From contig NC_044916.1 of the NCBI RefSeq assembly GCF_003576645.1, forward strand, positions 1,885,989 to 1,949,988: 64,000 nt of DNA, given 5' to 3'. The notes under the pieces are model-generated. The model saw nothing but the letters and a program-made list of their open reading frames with translations. It was not told where the DNA came from and did no database searches. Position 1 is the first letter of the stretch. Each line of letters begins with the position of its first letter. This stretch comes from Ipomoea triloba. Taxonomy: Eukaryota; Streptophyta; Magnoliopsida; Solanales; Convolvulaceae. Positions 35,411 to 48,075 of the stretch are shown here, piece after piece. The position numbers and the translations under genes were made by a program.

Positions 35411-35672
35411 GCTCAGATTATAATTTCTCCGACGAATACTTCCGATAGATCGATCAAAACCTGTGGGAAGAGGTTTATTTAGCTTGGAAGTAATTAACGG
35501 CTGTGAAGTGGAGAAATTAAAAGTGTTATTAGATAACGCCGGCGGCAGGCATCTATCGATCTCCGATGATTTCGAAGCTGAAAGCCGGTTCTTACATGGG
35601 CCGTGTTTACCTCGTCAGATCCAACTACTTAGAAAAGTAATTAATCTAATCTATTGATGCTATATAAGTATA
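35411..35672 (-). promoter_or_regulatory. Putative 5' leader of the JAZ gene with uORFs and optional intron
   Basis: On the minus strand a TATATAG box lies near 35665. Two short upstream ORFs precede the ATG at 35410: an ATG directly followed by TAA, and one starting MPAAGVI. A donor-like GAG|GTAAAC (35611/35610) and acceptor-like CCCACAG (ends 35461) would remove both if spliced. All of this is inferred from sequence signals only. Confidence 0.4.
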
Positions 35673-35865
35673 TATGTTTTTAATTAATAGGATAAATTAT
35701 TATATGGCAAGTTTTGATTTCTTGTGGCATATATGGATATAGTAATATGATATTTCTGAATCTTAATGTTAACATTTTTTTATAATTTAATATCGTACGT
35801 TGCTTGTGATCAATGGAATTAATTAAAATAGAAGTAATGCTATCAATTCAAAGAATTGAGACTAA

Positions 35866-36385
35866 GGGTGTGTTTGGAAGCCCGGAAAATGATTTTCGGA
35901 AATCATTTTTCCGGGCTTGGGCTGTTTGGCAACCACTGGAAAACCCAGTTAACGGAAAATGATTTCCGTTGACTGGGGAAAACAAGCTCATTTTTCGCCG
36001 TTCAATTCTCTTACGCAAGCCGAAAGTTTTTTACGCAAGTCCACTTTTCCGGCGAAAACCACATGGTTTCCGCCGGAAACGAAAGTAATATGGTTTCCAG
36101 CGAGAAACCAGTGCTCTGGTTCCGCCGGAAACCGGGGGTGGTTTTTTTTTTTTTGTAATTAAAATATTAGTTTTAGTATTAATATAAATATTTTAAAATT
36201 TTAAATAAAATAATAAAAATATATAATTATACAATTCTACCCAATTTCCATAAAATGAACCAAACACACAAACATAGTTTTCCAAACTACATCCAAACAC
36301 GGGAAATGGACCTATTTTCTGGAAAATGACTCATTTTTCAGAAAATATTTTCCAGAAGTCATTTTCGTGCTTTTCAAACACAACC
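35866..36385. mobile_element. Tourist/PIF-Harbinger-like MITE with TAA duplication
   Basis: Ends GGGTGTGTTTGGAAG and, inverted, CTTTTCAAACACAACC, with TAA immediately outside both ends (35863-35865, 36386-36388). It has strong internal short palindromes (CGGAAAATGATTTTCGG). The plus-strand frame through it is not a gene. Confidence 0.8.
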
Positions 36386-36467
36386 TAAATATAGAAATAA
36401 GAGAATAATATAATTGTGTTGACAACCATGATAGTAATGAAGATAATATGTTTTTATTGTCTCAAAA

Positions 36468-36690
36468 TAGGTGGTTAAGTAGCTGAAGCATAATTTTCAT
36501 ATCTACAGATTATGAACTCGATTCTTGTTAACGCATTTTTTAGTTGGGTTGTCGCACGAAATCTCCCTAGTGGTGTTTACCTCTCATGCCATGCGTAGTT
36601 TGTAGGCTAATACATACGGTTGTAAGAGTATGAGTTTATGTCGTGCACATTCTCACCTAGTGGTTACCAGTTACCTTAATGACCCCCAAA
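36468..36690 (+). mobile_element. SINE-like element
   Basis: A-box-like GGTTAAGTAGCTGAAGC, a degenerate B box GAACTCGATTC about 50 bp on, and a C/A-rich tail (CCCCCAAAAAAA). It resembles 30135-30330 and 31300-31400. Confidence 0.55.
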
Positions 36691-37204
36691 AAAATGTTGT
36701 TTTTGGAACGATGAATACAATGTACATATAGAAAGATCTAATTAGGCAATAGCCAATCGAATTATACGCTTCTTAAGTACTATATAGACACTTTGATAAT
36801 ATCGCTGGATTGGGATTATTTGACTCAAAAATAACTTCATTAGGTTTTGATTATTTTACCCAAGTCACAAAAAATGGTTTCATTAGGCCTAAGTTACCCG
36901 CCCAATACATTGCAATGTGGAACCCCATCCACTTATCAATGATGTACTTTTTTTTTTTTGGTGCAAACCGATGATGTACATTAAATAAACTTCACTTATA
37001 TGTAATAGCTTGTAAATCAAAAAAGAGATGTATAACACCTAAAAAGTCAATGTGCGACCAATTCAATCAAGAGGGGTCGGCAAGAATAAAACTCACGACC
37101 CGTTAAAAAAAGTTATTTTGGAGAAAAATGGTCAAATTGGCCTTCAAAGTCAATCAGATAATGCAATTAGGTTTCCTAAGTTACAAAAAAAAAAAGTTAA
37201 TTGT

Positions 37205-37455
37205 TGTTTTTTAAAAAAAAACTTATTTATTTATTTATTAAATTTAAATTAAAAAAAAAAAAAAAAGAGTACAACTACTAGCTGCCTCCTTCACGGACAG
37301 TCGTGGTTATCTTCGCGAAAGCCACGACTATCACAGATTGACGATCATGGCCGTCTTCCAGATATCTTGAACGAGGGCGGCGACCATAGCTTGCCAGACA
37401 GCCGGTGGTTGTACCTTTTTTTTTTGTTTAATAAATAAATAAATAAGTTTTTTAA
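37205..37455. repeat. Inverted repeat with ATTT-rich arms around a GC-rich core
   Basis: (TTTA)n-rich arms at 37210-37240 and 37420-37455 are inverted copies. They flank a 150-bp core that begins GTACAACTACTAGCTGCC and ends GGTGGTTGTACC, again roughly inverted. Probably a small foldback or MITE-type element. Confidence 0.5.
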
Positions 37456-37973
37456 TAAACAAAATAAATAAATAATGTAAAAATGATACTCTGTACGTGT
37501 CAAGCTTAGAATAATTAACATGCTAAACATGTTGATTTGGACTCAATTGAACAATTTTACAAATTTAAGGTATCTTAATGAAGCATTGTTTATTTAAGCG
37601 ACCTGATTACACTATCCCATTGACTTTGGGAACCAATTTAACTATTTCTCCTTATTTTTGATGATATAGGATAGGACGGTGTAATTTTTGAATATTTAGG
37701 GGTCAAACCATAAAACGAGAAACATGAGTTAAATATTGGGCCTAGTTTAACATCTCATAGATCTGGGGTCCAAGTGAAAATTTCCCAAATTATTTTTCTC
37801 CCTTATCGCGCCCTAAGAAAGGTATCGTTCACGCTGCTTCCTTGCCCCAATCCTTCTTCGCTGGAATCTCTGCCGCCCCGTCAAGCTTTCGCCGCCGCTT
37901 TCTACAGCCTAAACTTCATCGGCTCATTGTAACAAGCTTCAATTCATATTCGCTCTGTATAAACTTTCACCAG

Positions 37974-38107
37974 GTAGTCTCAATTTTCAATTCAATAGCT
38001 TCTTATTAGCATTTGTGGATAATATATTGCTGCGAAGAAAGCATTAATTCGAATTTGCTGTGCTTAGAGAATGGCTGAAAATAATCTCCGTTTTTGTACT
38101 TTTTTAG
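37974..38107 (+). other. Putative 5' UTR intron of the MAC5-like gene
   Basis: CACCAG|GTAGTC at the donor and TTTTTTAG at the acceptor, eight bases before the ATG at 38116. Leader introns are common in plant splicing-factor genes; the call rests only on the splice signals. Confidence 0.5.
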
Positions 38108-38115
38108 GTTAATCA

Positions 38116-40995
38116 ATGGCGCATAGGCTATTGAGAGACGCCGAAGCTGATGGATGGGAACGGTCGGACTTTCCGATCATCTGCGAGTCGTGTCTCGGCG
38201 ACAGTCCTTACGTTCGGATGGTAAGTTTTCCAAGTGAGAACTTTGAGTGTGTTTGGTTTGCACTAGAGAATCGGAATCAGAATGAGAATCAAATACTTGT
38301 AATGTTAATGAGTTAAATACTTGTAATGTTAATGAGTTTTGGTAAAAGTATTTTGCATGTACGATAGCAGGGTGGAATTAGAATGATTACCAATATTGAT
38401 ATTTGATTTTGTATGACTTTGGAATAAAAGTTTTTAAAATACAAAAATAAAAAATCATGACAATTGATCCTAATGACGTCCAAAGCACCAATATGAACAA
38501 AAAATAAAAACAAAAATCTAAAAGCACTGATCCAAACTTAAAAATCATATTACCAATAAAATGGAATGATACCCGTTTTTACTTAGGGAATGAGATTTTT
38601 AATTGAAGGGGTAATCAAATGACATAGTTGTGTTTTAAAAAGTTGTAAACCAAACACTAACTATGATTTTGATTCTCATTCTCATTCCTTGTGTGTAAAC
38701 CCATGAACCAAACACACTCTTTCTTTTTTCTTTGTTGGTTTAGAATTTTGGCTTTACTGAGTTGCTGATTCTACCTGCTAGTTTTGGTGCACACCATTTC
38801 TTAGTGTCTATTTTGATGGTCAATCTTGTGTAAAGTTCTTCTTCCTTAGTCCTTACATTGTCCCTTGCACATATAATGAATTAATGATATGTTTTATGAG
38901 ATTTGTGGTAGACTAGATGTATTCCATGTTTCCAATTGCTTGTAGCTTCTGTGATAAAAATCTCACTTGTGTTGTAAATATACCTACTTGAAATTATTAT
39001 TTATTGAATTGATGTTGTGCAGAGTAAAGCTGATTACGACAAGGAATGCAAGATTTGTACGAGGCCCTTCACTGTTTTCAGGTGGAGGCCTGGTCGGGAT
39101 GCGAGATACAAGAAAACTGAGATCTGTCAGACCTGCTGCAAGTTGAAGAACGTTTGTCAAGTTTGTCTTCTTGATCTTGAATATGGGTTACCTGTTCAGG
39201 TCCGAGACACCGCACTTAGTATCAACTCCAATGATGCCATTCCGAAGAGTGATGTGAATAGAGAATATTTTGCTGAGGAGCATGACCGCAGGGTATGTCT
39301 ATATCTATCAGGAAGCTAAAATTATTGCTTAAATTATCACTAAAAGAACTGCTTGGTGAACTATGAAGCGTGATTAAAGTTACTCTATGCTTGCATCTTA
39401 AAATTTCAAGCAGCCTTTTGTTTCAAACTGTTTTCTTATCTTGAAAGGATAGAATTTGGATAGAACTTTTTGTTTGAGATGATTGACTTATTTTGAACAC
39501 TTTGAAACTAATTTGATAATCACTCCATATGTTTTGTCTTCTTAATGCTTTGGTTGTGAAATTTGAAGATTTGAAAATCCAAGGCTGATAAATTCTTAAC
39601 ATTTATTCAAAACATAGCTTCCATAGGTGCTATGTGCTTGGCTTTTCCTCAACACTGTAGAATTAAGTTATGTTTTCTGCAGGCAAGAGCTGGGATAGAT
39701 TATGAATCATCATATGGAAAGGTCCGTGCAAATGATACTATTTTGAAGCTTCAAAGAACGACTCCATACTACAAGAGAAATCGGGCCCATGTTTGCAGTT
39801 TCTATGTCCGGGGTCAATGTACTAGAGGCCTTGAGTGTCCTTATAGGCATGAAATGCCTGAAACAGGGGAGTTGTCACAGCAAAATATTAAAGATCGTTA
39901 CTATGGGTATGTGGAACAGTTTCTTAATTTGCACAAGTATTTCATCTTTTTCTTTCTCTCCACTATAGTCACGATGCTATAAAGTTAATTTGTTGGTCAT
40001 CTTTGCTTTTCTTGTTTATTCTGTGAATATTTATGTACTTGCAAACGTCCTCTAATTTATGTACTCTATTATTGACTCAGTTGGCTGCTTGAAATCTGAA
40101 TCACATTTTATATAAAAATGATTGCAGAGTAAATGATCCAGTGGCGTTGAAGCTACTCAACAAGGCAGGTGAAATGCCTTCTCTGGAGCCTCCAAACGAT
40201 GAGAGCATCAAAACCCTTTATGTTGGTGGAGTTGATGCAAGAATCACCGAGCAGGACCTGAGGGATCAGTTTTATGCACATGGTGAAATTGAGTCTGTAA
40301 AAATGGTGTTGCAGCGTGGATGTGCTTTTGTAACATATACAACAAGGGAAGGTGCTGAGAGGGCAGCTGAGGAACTTGCGAACAAGCTTGTAATAAAGGG
40401 CCTGCGGCTGAAATTACTGTGGGGAAGACCACAGGCACCAAAGCCTGAATCTGAGATGACCGATGAGTTGAGGCAGCAGGCGGCGGTGGCTCATGGTGGG
40501 TTGCTGCCGAGGGCCGTCATATCACAGCAACAGAACCAGCCCGATAACCAGGATCAACCTCCATACATGCCTTACTTCAACATTCCGCATATGCCTCAGC
40601 CCGAGAGAGCGTTTTATCCTTCAATGGATCCTCAAAGAATGGGAGCCCTTGTTTCTTCCCAAGATGGGAGTTCAAGTGCAGGAGCTTCAGGATCAGGCGA
40701 AAATAGAAGTGCTTCTGACCAGCAACCACAAGGACAACATTTCGGTTATCCACCCGCCCCACAACAACCTCAAGGTCAATTTTACAGGCCCTATTATCCA
40801 CCCATTCCGCCCCCCTATGGCTACATCCCTCCCCCTCCACCACCTTATCAGCAGTTTCCTCCACCACCCTATCAACCTATGATCCCTCCACCGCCTCCCG
40901 GTGGCAACCCAACAGGACATCAACCTCAACCTCAGCCACACACCGGACCAGCTCAGCAAGGACCTGGACAACAAGATCCTGGACAGCAATCATAG
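38116..40995 (+). CDS. MAC5: MAC5/RBM22-type CCCH and RRM splicing factor
   Basis: Four exons (38116-38220, 39023-39292, 39683-39906, 40128-40995) encode 488 residues, the usual length of plant MAC5 proteins (C3H4/C3H25; human RBM22, yeast Ecm2/Cwc2 relatives). Order: a cysteine-rich N-terminal zinc region (CESC, CKIC, CQTCC, CQVC between about 20 and 90), a CCCH finger (Cys163, Cys171, Cys177, His181), one RRM (about 228-303, RNP2 LYVGGV, RNP1 GCAFVTY), and a long Pro/Gln-rich tail. RBM22-type proteins sit next to the U6 ISL and catalytic core in the NTC/Prp19 complex; plant members belong to the MOS4-associated complex and affect immunity and miRNA levels. Intron 1 carries a MITE. Overlapping frames on both strands of the last exon are shadows of its biased composition. 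Confidence 0.95.
38245..38719. mobile_element. MITE (GAGTGTGTTTGGTT...AACCAAACACACTC) in MAC5 intron 1
   Basis: Clean 14-bp terminal inverted repeats with TTT on both flanks, 475 bp. Same family as 14774-15220, including the shared GTAAAAGTATTTTGC block. It starts 24 bp after the 5' splice site without damaging it. Confidence 0.85.
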
Positions 40996-41943
40996 TTTCA
41001 TTGGTGTGGTCACATGTTTGGGACAAATATCTGCAGCAGAAAGCTTAAAACCATTGCTAGCTGCCAAAAGTTAAAATATTTCTATGTTTTTCCATGCAAT
41101 TAAATGAATAGACTCTTTTTAAGTCACTTCAGATTGTTACCTTATAATTTTCTTAATCTCAGATAAAGTTGGGGCTTGTTTCATACAGATTACTGCCACA
41201 GCAATTATTTTAAGAGTAAGGTGTCAATGTGTCAATCTTTCTCCATTCAAAGCAGCTAGAATAGTGTTATTAGAATATGGAAACTAGGGTGTAATTGATT
41301 TGAGCCGTTCTTGGATAGTTAAAGCTATTGAAGTTCAAGTGCAAACGAGCTAAACTAAATCCAAGTAGGCAAGTTGTCAGTTTAAAATTCGGACACGATT
41401 CATAAAATTAAAACTCGAGCTTTATCAACAATATTTTGAGTTTGGTTTAACTCAAGTTTGAACTATTTGATCAATATATCATAACAATACTCAATGTTAT
41501 ACATTTATTAAGGTAATTTACATGTATGTATGTGTGTGTATATGTATATATAATTGGTTATTTTAAAATAACGGCTCTGTTTGATAAAATAATTATCAAT
41601 ATAAGTGTTCGGTTAAGTAGTTTTTTGTAACTTCAAATGTTAAAATTCAAGAAAAAAAAAAACACTAAGTTATCACAATACCTTTCTACAATAAGCTAAT
41701 GTTGTCAGCTAACAACTATCATCTAATAGCCATATGCCAATATATAAAAAGATGGATTATTGGCAATGGGGTTCCTCAAAAATTAATTTGACTCAATAAA
41801 CAGAGTTAAATTTGAACATTTGCGAAACCAAACTCAAATAACTTACTAAATTTGGACATTATTCGACATATACAAGCAACAGATAGTTAGATACAATGAA
41901 TGTAATGAATCATCTACAGTACGTGTTGATAAGTACCCTAAAA
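40996..41943. other. MAC5 3' region and degenerate repeats between convergent genes
   Basis: The first 150-200 bp are presumably the MAC5 3' UTR. 41285-41480 has CTCGAG/AGCTAAAC-type remnants like the hAT MITE at 33538. 41570-41720 resembles decayed MITE sequence (GGCTCTGTTTGATAAA). No gene seen. Confidence 0.5.
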
Positions 41944-42603
41944 TTACAAGTCCGATTTCCCAGAAGTAACAGGGAAGCCAATGCCATGTCTCCGTGTGGG
42001 GAAGACCAAAAACATGAGACTACACAGCAAACCAATCCCAATCGGAACCACATCCAAAACCTCCTGCGTTTCATGATTCGGCCTCGGATACAAACAACTC
42101 ACCACATTCTTGTCTTTCAAGGCGATCGCCACGAAAACGAGCACGGAGAGAACTGCGTGCACGTAGTCGATGGATCCCGCCCTGAACTTCACTAGATCGG
42201 CGCCGCCGGAGATCCCGGAGGCCGCCGCCGCCTGGGAGTCGAAGAGCCACAGGCCCCGGCGCGTGGCGAAGCCGTAGTAGACTTGGCCGTCACGCGCGCG
42301 GACGCTGTCGGTGAAGCACGCGAGGAAGCAGGAGAGGGCGAGGATTGAGAGGAGGACGAGCGTCATGGGGCGCGTGGCCGCGTCGCATGAGCCGTTGTTG
42401 GTGAAGATTGGGGTTAGTAGCTGGAAGGCTAGGAGCGTGCCAGTTGGAAGGAGATTGGCTAGGTGTGCCGTGCTCTCCAAGGCACGCTGCGACAACGACG
42501 GCGAAGTCGTCGCCGCCGGGGACGGCGGCGAAACCTCACGCTCATCCACCGTCGGAGCGGCGGATGTAGATGTGGCTGTTCTTGATCTAAGATTCTGAGA
42601 CAT
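41944..42603 (-). CDS. DMP: DMP (DUF679) membrane protein
   Basis: A single exon encodes 219 residues. The N-terminal 45 residues are Ser/Thr/Pro-rich. The conserved DMP core follows, HLANLLPTGTLLAFQLLTP, with four probable membrane spans (about 50-68, 80-98, 145-162, 184-202) and a C-terminal FPTRRHGIGFPV. The family is plant-specific, typically intronless, and found in ER/tonoplast or plasma membrane; some members act in senescence and others (DMP8/9 type) in sperm-egg fusion. The sequence does not show which subgroup this is. An in-frame Met 11 codons upstream (42636) is possible, but the downstream ATG fits the family better. The coding region is much richer in GC than its surroundings, so long antisense frames appear. 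Confidence 0.93.
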   Translation of the reverse strand: MSQNLRSRTATSTSAAPTVDEREVSPPSPAATTSPSLSQRALESTAHLANLLPTGTLLAFQLLTPIFTNNGSCDAATRPMTLVLLSILALSCFLACFTDSVRARDGQVYYGFATRRGLWLFDSQAAAASGISGGADLVKFRAGSIDYVHAVLSVLVFVAIALKDKNVVSCLYPRPNHETQEVLDVVPIGIGLLCSLMFLVFPTRRHGIGFPVTSGKSDL

Positions 42604-42639
42604 TATATTCTTGTTGAATAGCAAAGTGAGAGACAAAAA

Positions 42640-44718
42640 CTCTACAACAGTGTATCTTTGAAGCGGTTCAAGTGAAGATTATGGGGATTGTGTAACTTGG
42701 TGACATGAATATGAAGGATGGACTTGAAGATGGGTTGTTATTATAATGGTGGGGAGAAGAAGAAGACTTTGTCAAAGTGGGGGTGGGAGGATAGAGTTAC
42801 GAACTTGCGTTAAAGCAATCGAACCAGCGAAGAGGTGTTAGGTGCATTTGACGTAGAAGAATAGGAAATAATGAAATACTTTCTTGCATGTCAAGGTCCA
42901 CCCTCATCTGCTCTCTCTAAGTATTTAAATATCATATTATTCCTTTTCAGGTAGCCCATTAATAACAATTGATAAGGAAACTACTAATATAATTTCAGCT
43001 GAGTTGGGGTCAAGTTTGAGAAGAAAGATCAATGATCGAGTCTTATCAATGCAGTGAGTAGGCTCCTTGTACGCAGTAAACAAAGATCTAGCCTCTGTAT
43101 TTAGATGTACGCAGTAAACAAAGATCTAATCTCTGTATTCAACTGAATTACCAGTATTTACATCTTCTCAATGCTCTGTCAGGCCGAGACGTAATGAACA
43201 CTTGAGATTAGGAATTCAATATTTTGAAAAGAAACTGCTAAGTGCTAAGGTTGCTCCCATCCCTTCCAATATGGGATTGGCAATATGATGTGGCAAATGC
43301 CAGTATGCCACATCATTTTTTTTAGTGTACATGATTTACAAATTTTCATCTTTTGCAAATTTGAATAAAAATAGATTGTATTTACAGGATGTAATGTGAA
43401 TAGTAAATGATTTGCAAATTGGATGATGTGAAGGTGGACTTATTTTTTAGAATATGAGAGATTTGCAGGGATCAGTCTAATATAATTGTAAGGTTAGAAG
43501 GACGAAAAGTGCACCTAATAAAGGTCTTGGATGTATTATGTAAAAATAAATAAATAAAAATTACAAGTAACTTTGTTTTTCTTCAGATTAGTTAATAAAC
43601 AAATATTAATTAATAATAAAGAAACGTGTTATATATGACATAATATCAATAATACTTTTTCAACCATGCGTGTGTGTATGAGTGTATATATATCGGATAG
43701 GTTGTCTAGTAGTGTAAGGTAGCTAGGCTGACAAAACAATGAAGCTGCTTAGAAATGATGCATAAGGGAATAACGAAATATTAATTTGACCATAAACACT
43801 TCGTATAAGTGTTGAAGGATATGAGGCAAAACTTTGAAGTCCATGTCAAGATTTTATGTTTCTTAGGGTTTGCCGTGTTGGCCAACATGTGAAAAAACTT
43901 CATCTTTAATATATATAGAATCATGATGAGATCAGAACTAATAACCCAGTGAAAGGACTGAAAACTAATCTCATCCTCTCAAGTCTAGTTAATGACTGAT
44001 GTTTTATTTTTTTTAAATGCAGTAGTGCACTCACATTATCAAACATTTTCAAATACACTTTATTAAATATTAAATACAGAAATGCCACATTTTTTTCCAT
44101 TTTGTCAATAATAATAATAATAATAATTGAATTGTAATTTTTGATTTCTTGAGATAAGACTATTTTATCCCTACAATTTTCTTATTTTCAAAAGTAAATC
44201 TATTACCATATCATATTTGTAATTCACAACTATTTGTTTCCACCCCTATAATTTCAATTCAACTTTCAAAATATAATAATATAATAATATAATTTTTATT
44301 TTTATTATTTATAAAAGCAAAAATACAAATTCTCATGGCAAAAGACAAAGAATACTACAATTGCAAGTTTGATACATAAATTGCAACTCTTGCAATTTGA
44401 CTGCTTACATGGCTTCAAGAAGAACAAAGAAAATTATTTCAAGAATTGCCACATAAGCTCCCCATTTCTGCTGTTGTTTCTATGTTGATGCACTGGCTAC
44501 CCTGCATATATGCTACATTCTCATTTAGGTTTTGCTGTTAATTTGTGTAATTGTGGATGCAATGGTGATAAAGTGCTGGAAATTGTTTTAAAAGAGCTTG
44601 AAACGAAGAGCAATTATAACAATAAAACTAGATTAGTTATTAAAAAGTAAAATATGTTATCATTTCTTCTTGTTTAATGGAAGCAAGGGAATAATACCAT
44701 GGTGCAACAGTAATGGTT
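42640..44718. other. Intergenic DNA upstream of DMP
   Basis: No gene seen. A 39-bp imperfect tandem duplication (TGTACGCAGTAAACAAAGATC twice) is at about 43068-43140. Short ATA repeats lie at 44108-44128 and 44271-44292. The DMP promoter must lie in the first part. Confidence 0.5.
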
Positions 44719-47699
44719 TCATGTTCTTTCTTCTGATCCAGTTTCTGGAGGCAGATCGTATTTCACATGTCCGAGGTACAGGCCACAGGCGGGGGCCATT
44801 GGGCTTGCAGCAGTTATAGTCTTTGCATCGAGGATGCGCTTAACTGAAATGATGCATCAAATACAATCAATGTAAATGTAAATGTAAAAGATAAATTACC
44901 TCAGCTATAACATAAAGGCTCGAAAGTTTTATCCTCACCATCAGGAACAGTAAGATCACCAGTCCCGACTGCTTTAAGAACTCCAACGAGTAGCCTAACC
45001 TGTCGAGATTATATCTCTCAAGTTATGCATCAAGTCATCAAGTATCTAAGCTAAATAACGAATTTGATCATTATAGTATTAAAACATAAGACCAACCTGA
45101 TGGTAAAGAAAAGAGCGTGCCCTTGCAGTGACCACTAAGCAACGGTGCCTTCTTCTAATGCCAAATTCATGCCTAGCTTCATGATCTGAACCTCCCAGCT
45201 TCACTTGATTGGGAATCACAGAACAAGGAAAACTGGCTTTTGAATTCAATGTCTCGGAGAGGCTCTCCATCACAGCATCACTTGGTTGCCTCTCCAAAAT
45301 TGACGGAAAATATGGAGTTGATACAACCTCAGTAACATTTAATTCATCCAAAGTTCTGATGGGTGATTTTGCCTGTTAATTAAGAAGAAATGGTAGCTAA
45401 AATTCTAAGAAATTATCTTAAGGAAATTTTTTTATTTTTTTTTTTTAAAAAGGCATTCTTTGAAAGATGAAAAGGGAAATCAGACTATCAGAGGATAAGA
45501 CATGGCAAAAGACACAGTATAAATGAATAAGATATAATCCTCGTCCCATCAGATTAACCAAAAAATATAACAATGAAATCAGAGAGGTTATATAGAATTA
45601 AGTACAAACCAATGGATAATGCAATAAATTATCTGAAAATTTGAAAATTATAGAATCAAAATAAAATCAGAAAAATATTTTATAATAGTATTAACCTGAC
45701 ATGCAGCAGCTCTAAAAGAACTGAAATCATGATGTCCAACAAGAATCCTGCATGCTTGCTAGACAAAATCAGACAAGAAAATAGCATCAAAACAATGAGA
45801 GAGCCTACACAATATCAAACTATATTTTTAAACCTTTTAATCAACCTGCATAGAGAGAAGATCTAGTTCCTCAGGCACATGCCAAGCCCGGTCTTTATTA
45901 AAGGCTGACAAAGGCTCTGGTCCAGATAATATGCAATAAAAGTACCTAAAAGAACATTCTCAATAATTCACCAAAACTTTTATGGTAATGAACGTGCACC
46001 ATAAGTCTGATAAAAGACAACCCAAAAGTCATTTATCACTGGAAAATCAAAGGAAAAGTGGAAAACTGAGAATGAAGAGTAATGCCTAAGAAAAACCATC
46101 GTTCAGGATAAAAATACAGCATTTCAGCAGCAATTCTTTGGAAACTAATCAGACAATCTGAAGCTAAAACAAGACAACACACCATGTGTAACCTTTGAAT
46201 GACATTAACCAATACATGAGAAAATATACAGGGATTGACTAATATGTAGGAGCTGCAGTACATATAACAGAAGTTTCAGGCATAAAATGCAGGCAGGCAC
46301 TATGCACTAAGCATGATGATATCAACAAGTTAAAGTTTATTGATACATACGTCCTTTCTTGAGCTTTATATCTAGAATGAAAATCAGCTGCAACACGGCG
46401 AACATCAATGACCGTTACATCGCCCTCATTTTTCTGCAACAGGATTAAGATCTCAATCAATGAAAACTGAAAGATAGGAAGCAGCTAGTCATACTATAAA
46501 AAGAGTTCTCAGATAAACAAGATGTACCTGCAAAAAATGGTTCACAGCTCTTTTAACTACTTCAGGTTCATGGGGTGGTAACTGCATGCAAATAAGATTG
46601 TGCACATTAAGAAAACCTGCACACATTAACCACACATCTATAACTACTAACTCTATATGTGTTGCAGTAAGTAAATAAAGTCCAGAATCAAGAGCTAAAA
46701 GGCTATTATTCAGTTGCTAAACATGAGTTATATGTGAACACATAGTGGATCAAGCAAGATACAATCTCAAGACAGGGAAAACTTTATGATATTAATCAAA
46801 ATAAAACCAAGTTTTGTGAATGCCTTGCGATACTATTTAAAAGTGCAGAGACCTTGATAATGAATGAAAAGAAGAAAGAAAGAGTAAAGTCATTGTTATC
46901 GAATCGAAATAGCATACCACTTCACCAGGTTTTCGTTTGCTTATCCTTTCTACATCTACATGGCAAACATTTGACAATGCATGCACTCCTGCATCCTACA
47001 ACCAATTGTAGAAAGAATGATAATTAAAGAGCAGATTTTGCAATACCGTGAAATTTGATAAAGCACCCGCAGCCAATACCGGGCCTTGTGATCCTAGCCG
47101 CCTTGATAAAGGATAATTTGATACCATTTTGCATGGATATGTTTTTGTTGAGCAGAAAATAAAAGAAAAACTTACAGTTCGGCTTGAGCAAAATATTGAT
47201 ACAGGCTGTCCAATAAATCTTTTAAAAGCTTCCTGCATCAAACATGAAATGCAGTCAGAACCACCACAGGTTCAATATCCTTTTGCAAAAATATAGTCTC
47301 TGTAGACTACAGCATATATTTTTTAATTCATCATTTTATCTTTTCCTAACGTTTCCCTAAACTTTGAGGGGGAAAAAGGCTCAAAATTGCAATAAAGAAG
47401 GCTCAAACTCTGAGAAATGATAAAATTACCTCCAGAACACCGACGACGGTTCTGCAATTGGACTGTTGCTGAGCTCCGGCGAAGCGAGTTCCGATGTACT
47501 CGACTGCTACCAAGTATCTTTGAAGTCTAGGGTTCGAATTCATCTGCTTCTCACTGAGATTCGCGGCACACTGCTCTTCCTCTTCGACGCCGTTGCCGGC
47601 AATGTCGTGGTTGAGTTTGACTATTTTCGAAGGCCGTTGTGGAGATTCAGTTGATTGATCAAGCGAGTGTTTCGAAGTCTCCGATGTTTCGCCCGTCAT
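44719..47699 (-). CDS. TruA-type tRNA pseudouridine synthase
   Basis: Ten minus-strand exons (47430-47699, 47176-47232, 46918-46995, 46528-46581, 46351-46433, 45846-45945, 45696-45758, 45097-45372, 44939-44999, 44719-44843) join in frame to 388 residues. Motifs: VEYIGTRFAGAQQQ near residue 70, the catalytic aspartate in RT-DAGVHAL (Asp110, first codon of exon 3), FHSRYKAQERTYFY, GHHDFSSFRAA, then RSFLYHQVRLLVGVL at the C-terminal side. These define the TruA/Pus1/Pus3 family, which isomerises uridines in the tRNA anticodon arm (positions 38-40 for TruA). Arabidopsis has related genes such as At5g35400. An insertion of about 50 residues (around 235-290) between the central motifs is poorly conserved. 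I see no organelle signal that would settle the compartment. All splice sites are GT-AG. Confidence 0.93.
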
Positions 47700-47759
47700 T
47701 GGCGCCGCCGGCGATTTCTGCCACTCCCGCTAGTTTCAAGTGTTTCCCGGTGCTTTGTA

Positions 47760-48067
47760 GGGTTTAAGATTTGTTCAAATTTTTTTATACTCCGTATTTT
47801 ATTTTTCAACATATAATTTTTTAAATCACTTATAAAGAAAAATGGTAATTTATACATTCAAGTCAATTATAAATATTACGGAGTATTCATTAATTATTAG
47901 TAATATTATGGAGTATCTTTTAATTTTAAAAAGGTGACATATTTCTTTCTTGAATTAAAAGGTGACATATATTATTCATATCATAAATTATTAGTGATGT
48001 AAATCTATAGATCACCAAATATTTGCTTAATAAAACACCCTCCACCTTGTTATTGCTTTTTAAAAAA
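47760..48067. other. Promoter side of the pseudouridine synthase gene
   Basis: An AGGGTTTAAG telo-box-like motif is at 47759-47768, just upstream of the start codon. The rest is AT-rich with GGAGTAT(T/C) repeats. No gene seen. Confidence 0.4.
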
Positions 48068-48075
48068 AAAAAATA

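Noticed and set aside
35959..36162. 67-codon ORF
   Set aside because: Within the MITE 35866-36385, driven by its internal palindromes.
41896..42598. Plus-strand ORFs at 41896-42195 and 42311-42598
   Set aside because: Antisense shadows of the GC-rich DMP coding region.
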